From Umezawaea endophytica (lineage in GTDB: Bacteria > Actinomycetota > Actinomycetes > Mycobacteriales > Pseudonocardiaceae), in assembly GCF_025061645.1 (NCBI RefSeq), contig NZ_JANYMP010000017.1, forward strand, positions 161,003 to 225,002: 64,000 bases of DNA. Direction: 5' to 3'. The notes beneath the pieces are model-generated. The model was not told where the DNA came from and ran no database searches. It worked only from the letters and a program-made list of their open reading frames with translations. How positions within the stretch are numbered: position 1 is the first letter of the stretch; every line of letters starts with the position of its first letter. Shown here one piece after another: positions 43,766 through 52,042 of the stretch. The position numbers and the translations under genes are program-made.

Positions 43766-43795
43766 AGAGGGCCCGGCAGGTGTGCCGGGCCCTCT
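43766..43795 (-). terminator. rho-independent terminator of the first S8 protease gene
   Basis: Perfect 13-bp stem AGAGGGCCCGGCA/TGCCGGGCCCTCT with a 4-nt loop. On the minus strand it is followed by TCTTTTTCTCTT, a proper U-tract, rare for this GC content. Confidence 0.9.
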
Positions 43796-43810
43796 GATGG
43801 TGTGTGGTTG

Positions 43811-45016
43811 TTACGCCGTGGGCGAGAGGAAGAGCAGGCGGTTCGGGGAGCCTGAGCCTGGGTTGGTGACCTTGTTGGCCGTTGCTGCCGCCACTAGTGC
43901 TGCGGAGACCTGGGCGGGGGTTGCCGTGGTGTTCGTCTGGAGGTACCTGGCGGCTACGCCTGCTACGTGGGGGGTGGCCATGGAGGTGCCGCTGATGGTG
44001 TTGGTGGCGGTGTCGCTGGTGCCCCAGGAGGACGTGATGCCTGAGCCGGGGGCGAAGATGTCTAGGACGCTGCCGAAGTTGCTGTAGCTGGCGCGGGCGT
44101 CGGTGCGTTCGGTGGCGCCTACGGTGATGGCCTGCGTTACGCGGGCCGGGGAGAAGGTGCTGGCGTTGGCGTTGCTGTTGCCCGCCGCTACCGCGTAGGT
44201 GACGCCTGAGGCGATGGAGCGGCGGACCGCGTCGTCGATCGCGGTGGAGGCGCCGCCGCCGAGGCTGAGGTTTGCCACTGCCGGCTTGACGGCGTTGGCG
44301 GTGACCCAGTCGATGCCTGCCACCACGCCCGCGAGGGTGCCGGAGCCCGCGTTGTCCAGGACGCGGACCGCTACGACCTTCGCGCCCTTCGCCACGCCGT
44401 ACTGGCTGCCCGCAATGGTGCCCGCCACGTGGGTGCCGTGGCCGTTGCCGTCCTGGGCCACGGCGTCGTTGTCGACGAAGTCGCGGCCGTTGGCCGCGCG
44501 GCCGCCGAAGGTCTGGTGGCTGATGCGGACGCCGGTGTCGATCACGTAGGCGGTGACGCCGGAGCCGGTCGACGCGTAGGAGTACGCCGAGTTGAGCGGG
44601 AGGTTGGCCTGGTCGATGCGGTCCAAGCCCCAGGACGGCGGGTTGGTCTGCGTGGTCTCGACGTGGAAGACCTGGTCCTGCTCGACGTACTCGACGGCCG
44701 GGTCGGCGGCCAGGCGCTTGGCCTGGGTTTCGGAGAGCTTGACGCTGAAGCCGCGCAGGGCGCTGCCGTAGACGCGGTCGACGGCGCCGCCGAAGCGGGC
44801 GGCGACGGTGTTGGCCGTCGTCTCGGTCTTCGACAAGGCCTCAGCGGTGTCCTTCAGCTTCACCACATAGCTGTTCGGCACCTTTTCCTTGGCGTCCGCC
44901 GAACGGATTTCGCCCGTCGCGGCCTGAGCCGGGGAAGCCAGCAGTGTGACTGCCGTGGCGGCCATCGCGGCCACCCCGACGCCGGCCAGGAACCGGTTCT
45001 GTCGTGACTCTCGCAT
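43811..45016 (-). CDS. secreted subtilisin-like (S8) protease, aqualysin type, copy 1
   Basis: 401 residues. Signal peptide ends ASPAQA; an I9-type inhibitor propeptide (about 45-115: NSYVVKLKDTAEALSKTETT to VEYVEQDQVFHVE) comes next. The protease domain has catalytic D (VIDTGVRISH), H (GHGTHVAGTIAG), oxyanion Asn (AVAAGNSNAN) and S (SGTSMATPHVAG). Highly similar to the third copy at 46512. ATG at 45016; an upstream ATG at 45049 lacks signal-peptide character. Confidence 0.95.
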   Translation of the reverse strand: MRESRQNRFLAGVGVAAMAATAVTLLASPAQAATGEIRSADAKEKVPNSYVVKLKDTAEALSKTETTANTVAARFGGAVDRVYGSALRGFSVKLSETQAKRLAADPAVEYVEQDQVFHVETTQTNPPSWGLDRIDQANLPLNSAYSYASTGSGVTAYVIDTGVRISHQTFGGRAANGRDFVDNDAVAQDGNGHGTHVAGTIAGSQYGVAKGAKVVAVRVLDNAGSGTLAGVVAGIDWVTANAVKPAVANLSLGGGASTAIDDAVRRSIASGVTYAVAAGNSNANASTFSPARVTQAITVGATERTDARASYSNFGSVLDIFAPGSGITSSWGTSDTATNTISGTSMATPHVAGVAARYLQTNTTATPAQVSAALVAAATANKVTNPGSGSPNRLLFLSPTA

Positions 45017-45319
45017 CGTGTGATCCCGTTCTCGGATGGTGACCACCACGTCCGCAGGGAGTGGAAGTGCTGGTCACGCGATCGACTTCACTGAGTGCCA
45101 CAGCATCGTTGCTGATGGTCACGACCATAGGCAGTGAATGCGAACGGGTGAAAGGGCTAAATGTTGCCAGTTGTTGCAACCGTGTCAAAAAATGCTTCTA
45201 CCTCGGGTTTCTCACCTTCTGAAAGTGGTTGACGAGAATGGACCGAACGGTATTCGACAGCATTTCGACAGCCGATTCCAGCGGTTGGGCACGCTTGCGG
45301 GCGTGCCCAACCGAGGGGT
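45017..45319. other. 303-bp spacer between protease copies 1 and 2
   Basis: Holds the promoter region of copy 1 and the terminator of copy 2 (45282-45313). The central part (about 45160-45240) is relatively A/T-rich (TGTCAAAAAATGCTTCTACC), as expected for a promoter. No gene seen. Confidence 0.6.
45282..45313 (-). terminator. terminator of the second S8 protease gene
   Basis: Perfect 13-bp stem CGGTTGGGCACGC/GCGTGCCCAACCG with a 6-nt loop, directly after the stop codon. Confidence 0.8.
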
Positions 45320-46435
45320 CTACAGGGCGGGGTCCCAGTACAGGAGCCGCCCGTAGGGCACGGGGGTTCCGGCGGCGACGATGGCCGCCGACACCTCCGC
45401 GGGCGTGGCCGCGGGGTTGTACTGGAGGTAGCGCGCGGCGACGCCCGCCACGTGCGGGGCGGACATGGACGTGCCCGAGAGCGTGTTGGCGGCGGTGTCG
45501 CTGGTGTTCCAGGCGGACAGGATGCTCTGGCCCGGCGCGTAGATGTCGACGCCGGGGCCGTAGTTGGACGACGACGCCTTCGTGTCGGTGATCGTGGACG
45601 CGCCGACGGTCAGCGCCTGCGCGACGCGGGCGGGCGAGAAGTTGGCGACGTCGGCGTTGCTGCCGCCCGCCGAGACGGTGTAGGTGACGCCGGAGGCGAT
45701 CGACGTGCGCACGGCGTCGTCCATCGCCACGGACGCCGAGCCGCCGATGCTCATGTTGGCCACGGCGGGGTGGACGGCGTTGCGGGTCACCCAGCTCACG
45801 CCCGCGATCACGCCCGCGGTCGTGCCGGAACCCGTGGGGCCCAACACCTTCACGCCGTAGCAGATGGCCTGCTTCGCGATCCCGTACGTCGTGCCGATGG
45901 CGATGCCCGCGACGTGCGTGCCGTGGCCGTTGAGGTCGTCGGCGATCGGGTCGTTGTCGACGAAGTCCCAGCCGTCGCGGGCCCGGCCGCCGAAGTCGAC
46001 GTGCGTCTTGCGGATGCCGGTGTCGATCACGTAGACGTTCACGTCACGACCGCTGGACGTGTAGCTGTAGGTGTGGTCCAGCGGGAGGGCCCGCTGGTCG
46101 GTGCGGTCCAGGCCCCACGGCGGGTTCAACTGGGTCGCGGTGGAGTGCACGACCTGGTTCTGCTCCACGTACTCCACCGACGGGTCGGCCGCCAGCCGTC
46201 GCGCCTGCTTCTCCGACAGCGTCACGGCGAAACCGGGGAACGCGCCGGACAGCGACCGCCCGCCGAGCGACGCGGCCAGCCGGTCGCCCCCGCTCCTGAC
46301 CTTCACGATGTAGCTGCCGGGGATCGCGGTCGGCGACCCGGCGGCGAGGACGACGCCCTCGGCGGCTTGGGCGGGCGCGGCGGCGAGCGCCATCCCCAGT
46401 GCCACGACTCCCAAGCAGGACAACGACTTGCGCAT
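45320..46435 (-). CDS. secreted S8 protease, copy 2, oxyanion-hole Asn replaced
   Basis: 371 residues, more divergent than the other two copies. Signal peptide ends APAQA; a short I9 propeptide leads to VEYVEQNQVVHS. Catalytic D (VIDTGIRKTH), H (GHGTHVAGIAIG) and S (SGTSMSAPHVAG) are present, but the oxyanion segment reads VSAGGSNAD where the paralogues have VAAGNSNAN. Substitution of that Asn usually lowers activity sharply. It also lacks the extended C-terminal NPGSGSPNRLLF end. ATG at 46435. Possibly a specialised or non-catalytic paralogue. Confidence 0.92.
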   Translation of the reverse strand: MRKSLSCLGVVALGMALAAAPAQAAEGVVLAAGSPTAIPGSYIVKVRSGGDRLAASLGGRSLSGAFPGFAVTLSEKQARRLAADPSVEYVEQNQVVHSTATQLNPPWGLDRTDQRALPLDHTYSYTSSGRDVNVYVIDTGIRKTHVDFGGRARDGWDFVDNDPIADDLNGHGTHVAGIAIGTTYGIAKQAICYGVKVLGPTGSGTTAGVIAGVSWVTRNAVHPAVANMSIGGSASVAMDDAVRTSIASGVTYTVSAGGSNADVANFSPARVAQALTVGASTITDTKASSSNYGPGVDIYAPGQSILSAWNTSDTAANTLSGTSMSAPHVAGVAARYLQYNPAATPAEVSAAIVAAGTPVPYGRLLYWDPAL

Positions 46436-46461
46436 GGACAGGTCCTTTCCTCGAACAGGGC

Positions 46462-46495
46462 GGTGGCCCCGACGCGAAAGCGCGGCGGGGCCACC
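46462..46495 (-). terminator. terminator of the third S8 protease gene
   Basis: 10-bp stem GGTGGCCCCG/CGGGGCCACC with an inner CGC-gaaa-GCG hairpin, lying between the protease genes. Confidence 0.75.
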
Positions 46496-46511
46496 GGTGA
46501 CGGAGCGGGGA

Positions 46512-47699
46512 CTACGCGGACGGAGCCCGGAACAGCAGGCGGTTCGGCGAACCGGAGCCGGGGTTCGTCACCTTGTTGGCGGTGGCCGTCGAGGTGATCG
46601 CGGACGACACCGCGGCGGGCGTGGCGGAGGGGTTGGACTGGAGGTAGCGCGCGGTCACGCCGACGACGTGCGGCGTCGCCATGGAGGTGCCGCTGATGGT
46701 GTTGGTGGCCGTGTCGCTGGTGTTCCACGACGACGTGATGCCCGAGCCGGGCGCGAAGACGTCCAGCACGGAGCCGAAGTTGGAGTAGCTGGCGCGGGCG
46801 TCGGTGCGCTCGGTGGCGCCCACGGTGATGGCCTGCGTGACGCGGGCCGGGGAGAACGTGGAGGCGTTGGCGTTGCTGTTGCCCGCCGCCACGCCGTAGG
46901 TCACGCCGCGCGCGATGGAGGTGCGCACCGCGTCGTCCAGCGCCGTGGAGGCGCCGCCGCCGAGGCTCATGTTGGCCGTGGCGGGCTTGACGTGGTTGTT
47001 GGTGACCCAGTTGATGCCCGCGACGACACCGGCGGTCGTGCCGGAGCCGTTGTTGTCGAGCACGCGGACGGCGACGATCTTGACGCCCTTGGCGACGCCG
47101 TACTGGCTGCCGCCGATGGTGCCCGCGACGTGCGTGCCGTGGCCGTTGCCGTCCTGGGCGATGTTGTCGTTGCTGACGGCGTCGTAGCCGTTGACCGCGC
47201 GGCCGCCGAACGTCTGGTGGCTGATGCGGACACCGGTGTCGATGACGTAGGCGTTCACGCCCGCGCCGGTGGTGGTGTAGCTGTAGGACGAGTTGAGCGG
47301 CAGGTTGGCCTGGTCGATCCGGTCCAGGCCCCACGACGGCGGGTTGGTCTGCGTCGCCTGGATGCTGAACACCTGGTTCTGCTCGACGTACTCGACCGAC
47401 GGGTCGGCGGCGAGGCGCTTGGCCTGCGTCTCCGACGCGCTCGTCGCGAAGCCCTTGAAGCCGCCCTCGTAGGTGCGGTCGATCTTCGTGCCGAACTTCG
47501 ACGCGAGGGAGTCGACGGACGCGGTGGAGAAGTCCTTGAGCTTCACGATGTAGCTGCCGGGGATGGCCTGGGGCGACCCGGCGGCCAGGATGCTGCCCTC
47601 CGCGGCCTGCGCCGTCCCGGCGGCCATGGTGATGGTCGCCGCCGCGACGATCACCGCACCGGCACCGGCCAACCAGCGCACCTGTCGTGTTTCACGCAT
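46512..47699 (-). CDS. secreted subtilisin-like (S8) protease, aqualysin type, copy 3
   Basis: 395 residues. Signal peptide ends AGTAQA; I9 propeptide (IPGSYIVKLKDFSTASVDSL to VEYVEQNQVFSIQ); catalytic D (VIDTGVRISH), H (GHGTHVAGTIGG), Asn (GVAAGNSNAN) and S (SGTSMATPHVVG). The C-terminus ends NPGSGSPNRLLFRAPSA, as in copy 1. ATG at 47699 with AGGA upstream; an earlier in-frame start at 47777 is unlikely. It degrades extracellular protein. Confidence 0.95.
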   Translation of the reverse strand: MRETRQVRWLAGAGAVIVAAATITMAAGTAQAAEGSILAAGSPQAIPGSYIVKLKDFSTASVDSLASKFGTKIDRTYEGGFKGFATSASETQAKRLAADPSVEYVEQNQVFSIQATQTNPPSWGLDRIDQANLPLNSSYSYTTTGAGVNAYVIDTGVRISHQTFGGRAVNGYDAVSNDNIAQDGNGHGTHVAGTIGGSQYGVAKGVKIVAVRVLDNNGSGTTAGVVAGINWVTNNHVKPATANMSLGGGASTALDDAVRTSIARGVTYGVAAGNSNANASTFSPARVTQAITVGATERTDARASYSNFGSVLDVFAPGSGITSSWNTSDTATNTISGTSMATPHVVGVTARYLQSNPSATPAAVSSAITSTATANKVTNPGSGSPNRLLFRAPSA

Positions 47700-48091
47700 T
47701 CGTCTGTTCCTGTCGTTCGCAGGGAACGGTCGACGAAGTGACCCGCGGGCGGGGGAAGACGGGGACGACGACCGCATGTCACGCCCCTGAGCAGGCGCTC
47801 CACGTCTTCCGAGGCTATTGACGATCCAAGATGTCCGAAATAGACCAGATGCCCCAGTCAGCTCGTGGACTCTACTGCACCGGGGCCACGACGATCGTCG
47901 TCATACCTTCGGCGGTACACCTCCGACCGGGTACCGGTAATGAACAGGGCCGAAAGTCTCAAGAATCCAGTGTTTCTTTAACAGTGTCAGCATCCGGAAT
48001 GCTGAGGAACATCCCCGAACGGCTGTACCGGAGCACTGTTTTGGCCCAGTAGGGTCGCTCCCGCTGAAGTTCCTTCTGAACGGAGTGGGTA
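47700..48091. other. 392-bp divergent intergenic region (protease 3 / HTH gene)
   Basis: No gene seen. It is less GC-rich than the coding regions (for example GTGTTTCTTTAACAGTGTCA near 47970), consistent with two divergent promoters. No strong palindrome was found. Confidence 0.55.
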
Positions 48092-49003
48092 ATGGTCGGC
48101 CACACCACCGAAACGGCCGAGGAGTTCGCCGAAACACTGCGTGCCGCGATACGCGCGAAAGGCCTCAGCCTGGACCGCATTCGGCACCGGCTGCACATGC
48201 GTGGCGCGCCGATCAGCATCACGGCGTTGAGCTACTGGCAGTCGGGCAGGCGCAGACCGGAAAGACCGGATTCACTGCTCGCGTTGAGCCACCTCGAAGA
48301 CGTGCTCGACCTGCCGGAAGGCTCGTTGAGCCAACTCCTCGGCCCGCCACGGCCCCGCGGTCGCGGCCGGGTCCGCCAGCCGGAGCCCCAGGTGCAGGGC
48401 GTCGGCCGGGACAACGTTCGGCTCGCCCAACTGCTCGCGGGCGTCGACACCAGCTCCGACACCGGGCTGAACCGCGTCTCCCAGCAGGACCGCGTCGAGA
48501 TCGGCGCCGAGGGCGGCACCCGCCGCCTGCGGTCCCGGCAGACCCTGCGGGCCGACCGCGGGGGCGTGGACCGGTGGGTATTGGTCTACGACACGGACGC
48601 GCCGGGCAACCCGCTGCCGACGATCGGCATGCTCCGCTCGTGCAGGCTCGGGCGGTTGATAGCGGATCCGACCAGCGGCATCCTGGTCGCCGAACTCCTG
48701 TTCCCGAGACCGCTGAGACAGGGTGAGACGCTGGTGCTGGAGTACGAGCTGCTCCACGGCGAAGCGCCCTACCCCGCCCTGGAGACCTCGCACTTCCGCC
48801 GTTTCCGCCTGCCCGTCCGGGAGTACGCGCTGGAGGTCAGGTTCGACAGCCGGTGCGTGCCCGCGCGGTGCGAGCAGTTCTCCACGCCCGACCTCGCCAG
48901 CGGCACCGAGATCAAGGTGGACGACTGGGGCTACGCCCACGCGAAGGCCCGCGACTTCGGTCCCGGAATCTTCGGCATCCGCTGGGAATGGTCGTACAAC
49001 TAA
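48092..49003 (+). CDS. helix-turn-helix domain protein of unknown role
   Basis: 303 residues, ATG start with GGAGTGG upstream. Residues 8-75 look like an XRE-type helix-turn-helix (FAETLRAAIRAKGLSLDRIRHRL, then SITALSYWQSGRRRPERPDSLLALSHLEDVL). The remaining 200 residues, rich in beta strands (ILVAELLFPRPLRQGETLVLEYEL; YALEVRFDSRCVP), are a conserved-looking ligand or scaffold domain I do not recognise. Its stop overlaps the convergent acyl-CoA dehydrogenase stop by 3 bp. Confidence 0.8.
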   Translation: MVGHTTETAEEFAETLRAAIRAKGLSLDRIRHRLHMRGAPISITALSYWQSGRRRPERPDSLLALSHLEDVLDLPEGSLSQLLGPPRPRGRGRVRQPEPQVQGVGRDNVRLAQLLAGVDTSSDTGLNRVSQQDRVEIGAEGGTRRLRSRQTLRADRGGVDRWVLVYDTDAPGNPLPTIGMLRSCRLGRLIADPTSGILVAELLFPRPLRQGETLVLEYELLHGEAPYPALETSHFRRFRLPVREYALEVRFDSRCVPARCEQFSTPDLASGTEIKVDDWGYAHAKARDFGPGIFGIRWEWSYN

Positions 49004-50145
49004 TACGACCGGGGCAGGTTCAAGGTGTGCTGCGCCACATAGTTGAGGATCATTTCCCGGCTCACCGGGGCGATTCGCGAAATGCGTGACGCGGTCAACA
49101 GCGAAGCGAGTCCGTACTCGGTCGCGAGACCGTTGCCCCCGTGCACCTGGATGGCCAGGTCGACGGCCGTGGCAACCGCTTCCCCGGCGGCGTACTTCGC
49201 CATGTTCGCCGACTCGCCCGCCGCCCTGTCCTGCCCCGCGTCGTACAGCGCCGCCGCCTTCTGCGTCATCAGCCTGGCCAGTTCGACCTGGATGGCGCAC
49301 TGGGCGAGCGGGTGCGACAACCCCTGGTGGGTGCCGATGGGCGCGCCCCAGACCGACCGGGTGCGCGCGTACTCGGCGGCCTTGTCCAGTGCGCGGCGGG
49401 CCATGCCGGTGGCGAACGAGGCCGCCATGATGCGCTCCGGGTTGAGCCCGGCGAAGAGCTGGGCCAACCCGGCGTCCTCCGACCCGACGAGGGCGTCCGA
49501 CGGCAGGCGCACGTCGTCGAAGAACATCGTGAACTGCTTCTCCGGCGAGACGATGTCCATCTCGATGGGCTGGTAGGTCAGGCCCGCCGCGTCCGTCGGC
49601 ACGATCATCAGCGCCGGGCCGGTCGGGCTGATCGCCACGACCAGCACGGCCTGGACCTCGTCCACACCGGAGATGTAGTACTTGCCGCCGCTGAGGACCC
49701 ACTCGTCGCCGTCGCGGCGGACCCTGGTCGTGAGCTTGTGCGAGTTCGAGCCCGCGTCCGGCTCGGTGATGGCGAACGCCATCTTCGTGGTGCCCTCGGC
49801 GAATCCGGGCAGCCACCGCGCCTTCTGCTCCGCGGTGCCGAACCGGGCGATCACCGTCGCGCAGATCGCGGGCGACACCACCATGAGCAGCATCGGGCTG
49901 CCCGCCCTGGCTAGTTCCTCGCAGACGGCGGCGAGGTCGCCGATGCCCCCGCCTCCCCCGCCGAACTCCTCCGGCACGGCCACCCCGAGGTAGCCGAGCT
50001 TGCCCGCCTCGGCCCACAGCTCGTCGGTCTTCTCGCCCGCGCGGGCCTTGGCGGTGAAGTACTCCTGCCCGTAGCGGGAGCCCAGGTCCGCCACGGCCGC
50101 GCGCAACGCCTTGCGCTCGTCGGTCTCGGTGAAGTTGACGGTCAT
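49000..50145 (-). CDS. acyl-CoA dehydrogenase (second of the operon)
   Basis: 381 residues. FAITEPDAGSNSHKL and the middle beta domain (DEWVLSGGKYYISG) are typical of the family, and the C-terminal four-helix domain includes ERIMAASFATGMARRALDKA and QVHGGNGLATEYG. The usual medium-chain position for the catalytic Glu (YEGT) is not seen; the ERIM Glu is the likely base, as in isovaleryl-CoA-type enzymes. FAD-dependent, introduces an alpha-beta double bond in an acyl-CoA. Last gene of the operon; ATGA overlap with the carboxylase gene. Confidence 0.92.
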   Translation of the reverse strand: MTVNFTETDERKALRAAVADLGSRYGQEYFTAKARAGEKTDELWAEAGKLGYLGVAVPEEFGGGGGGIGDLAAVCEELARAGSPMLLMVVSPAICATVIARFGTAEQKARWLPGFAEGTTKMAFAITEPDAGSNSHKLTTRVRRDGDEWVLSGGKYYISGVDEVQAVLVVAISPTGPALMIVPTDAAGLTYQPIEMDIVSPEKQFTMFFDDVRLPSDALVGSEDAGLAQLFAGLNPERIMAASFATGMARRALDKAAEYARTRSVWGAPIGTHQGLSHPLAQCAIQVELARLMTQKAAALYDAGQDRAAGESANMAKYAAGEAVATAVDLAIQVHGGNGLATEYGLASLLTASRISRIAPVSREMILNYVAQHTLNLPRSY

Positions 50146-52034
50146 GGCTCTCCCTCTGCGACTTCGTCTTCGGCCACGACGACCAGCACGTCGCCGGAGT
50201 CGACCTGTTGTCCTCGGGTGACGCGGAGTTCGGCGACCGCCCCCGCGGTCGACGCGAGGATCCGGTGCTCCATCTTCATGGCTTCCAGCACGAGCAGTTC
50301 CGCGCCCGCCTCGACCCGCTGCCCCTGCTCGACCGCGACCCGCACGACCGTGCCGGGCATCGGGGCGACGGTCGCGCCGGGCGCCACCTTCGCCACCGGG
50401 TCGGGAAAGCGCGGAACGGTCCGGAGCGTCACGGCGCCGAGTGGCGAGTCCACTTCGACCGAATCGTCGTAAACGCTGACGTGGAAACGGTTTCGCAAAC
50501 CGTCACGTTCCAGCACGACGGATTCCCCGTCGGCGGAGACGACCGTGATCGGCAGGCTCGTGACGATGCCGTCGCGGGTGTGCCGGTAATCGACCTCGAC
50601 ATTCTCGTACCTCACGCGCTGTGACTGCGAGGGGAGGTTCCGCCACCCGATCGGCAGAGCGCCGGTGTGCCGTCGTGCCGCCTGAGTGAGCGCGGCGGCC
50701 AGTGCGCTGGGGGTCAGGTCGTGTTCCCGCGCCTCGGTGAGGCGGTGCTGATCGAGAAAGCCGGTATGGGTGTCTCCGGAGAGGAACGCGGGGTGCCTCA
50801 GGACGTCCACGAGCAGGGCCCGGTTGGTGACCAGACCGTGGATGCGGGCGCCCGCGAGCGAGGCCGCGAGCTTGCGGGCCGCGGACGCGCGGTCCGGCGC
50901 CCACGCGATGACCTTGGCCAGCATCGGGTCGTAGTGCACGCCGACCACCGAGCCGTTCTCCACGCCGCTGTCCACGCGGACGTCGCCGGGCACCTCGAAC
51001 CGGTGCAGCGTGCCGCTGGCGGGCCGCCAGTCGCGGGTCGGGTCCTCGGCGTACAGGCGCGCCTCGATGGCGTGGCCGTTCGGCGTCGGCGGCTCGGCGG
51101 GCAGTTCCGCGCCCTCGGCGACGGCGATCTGCCACGCCACCAGGTCGACGCCGAACACCAGCTCGGTCACCGGGTGCTCGACCTGGAGCCGGGTGTTGAC
51201 CTCCAGGAAGTGGAAGTCGCCGTCGGAGAAGAGGAACTCGACCGTGCCCGCGCCGACGTACCCGATGGCCTCGGCGGCGGCCGTGGCGGCGGCGTAGAGC
51301 CGGTGGCGCGCCTCGGGGTCCACCGCCGGGCTCGGCGTCTCCTCCACGATCTTCTGGTGCCGCCGCTGGATCGAGCACTCGCGCTCGCCCAGCGCCCACA
51401 CCGTGCCGTGCGCGTCGGCCAGCACCTGCACCTCGACGTGCCGCGCGCCCTCCAGCAGCGGCTCGCAGAACACCGTGCCGTCGCCGAACGCCGACTCGGC
51501 CTCCCTCCTGGCGGAGGCGACGCCGTCGGCCAGCTCGGCGCGGGACCGCACCTCGCGCATGCCCCGACCGCCGCCACCGGCGGAAGCCTTGACCAGCAAC
51601 GGGAAGTCGGTGTCGGCGACCGAGTCCGGGTCCAGCTCGGCCAGCACCGGTACGCCTGCGGACGCCATCCGCTTCTTCGCGGCGACCTTGGAGCCCATCG
51701 CCTCGATGGCCTCCGGCGACGGGCCGACCCAGACCAGCCCGGCGGCGAGCACCGCGCGGGCGAAGTCGGCGTTCTCCGACAGGAAGCCGTAACCGGGGTG
51801 CACGGCGTCCGCGCCCGCGCTCACGGCGGCGGCGACCAGCAGGTCCGCCCGCAGGTACGTCTCGGCGGGGGTCGCGCCGGGCAGCCGCACCGCCGCGTCC
51901 GCCTCGGCGACGTGCGGCGCGTCGGCGTCCGGGTCGGAGTGCACGGCGACCGGCGAGATGCCCAGCTCCCGGCACGTCCGGATGACCCGGCGGGCGATCT
52001 CGCCCCGGTTCGCGATCAGCAGTGTCTGGATCAT
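50142..52034 (-). CDS. acyl-CoA carboxylase alpha subunit (biotin carboxylase + BCCP)
   Basis: 630 residues. Biotin carboxylase domain (LLIANRGEIARRVIRTCRELG, ATP-grasp KASAGGGGRGM, EVNTRLQVEHPVTE), a BT-like linker, and a C-terminal biotinyl domain with EAMKMEH, biotinylated Lys about 587. The ATG at 52034 has GGGGAC upstream; an ATG at 52043 overlapping the previous stop would add three residues. With the beta subunit it carboxylates an enoyl- or acyl-CoA, most likely methylcrotonyl- or geranyl-CoA given the AtuA genes. Confidence 0.95.
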   Translation of the reverse strand: MIQTLLIANRGEIARRVIRTCRELGISPVAVHSDPDADAPHVAEADAAVRLPGATPAETYLRADLLVAAAVSAGADAVHPGYGFLSENADFARAVLAAGLVWVGPSPEAIEAMGSKVAAKKRMASAGVPVLAELDPDSVADTDFPLLVKASAGGGGRGMREVRSRAELADGVASARREAESAFGDGTVFCEPLLEGARHVEVQVLADAHGTVWALGERECSIQRRHQKIVEETPSPAVDPEARHRLYAAATAAAEAIGYVGAGTVEFLFSDGDFHFLEVNTRLQVEHPVTELVFGVDLVAWQIAVAEGAELPAEPPTPNGHAIEARLYAEDPTRDWRPASGTLHRFEVPGDVRVDSGVENGSVVGVHYDPMLAKVIAWAPDRASAARKLAASLAGARIHGLVTNRALLVDVLRHPAFLSGDTHTGFLDQHRLTEAREHDLTPSALAAALTQAARRHTGALPIGWRNLPSQSQRVRYENVEVDYRHTRDGIVTSLPITVVSADGESVVLERDGLRNRFHVSVYDDSVEVDSPLGAVTLRTVPRFPDPVAKVAPGATVAPMPGTVVRVAVEQGQRVEAGAELLVLEAMKMEHRILASTAGAVAELRVTRGQQVDSGDVLVVVAEDEVAEGEP

Positions 52035-52042
52035 CGTCCCCA

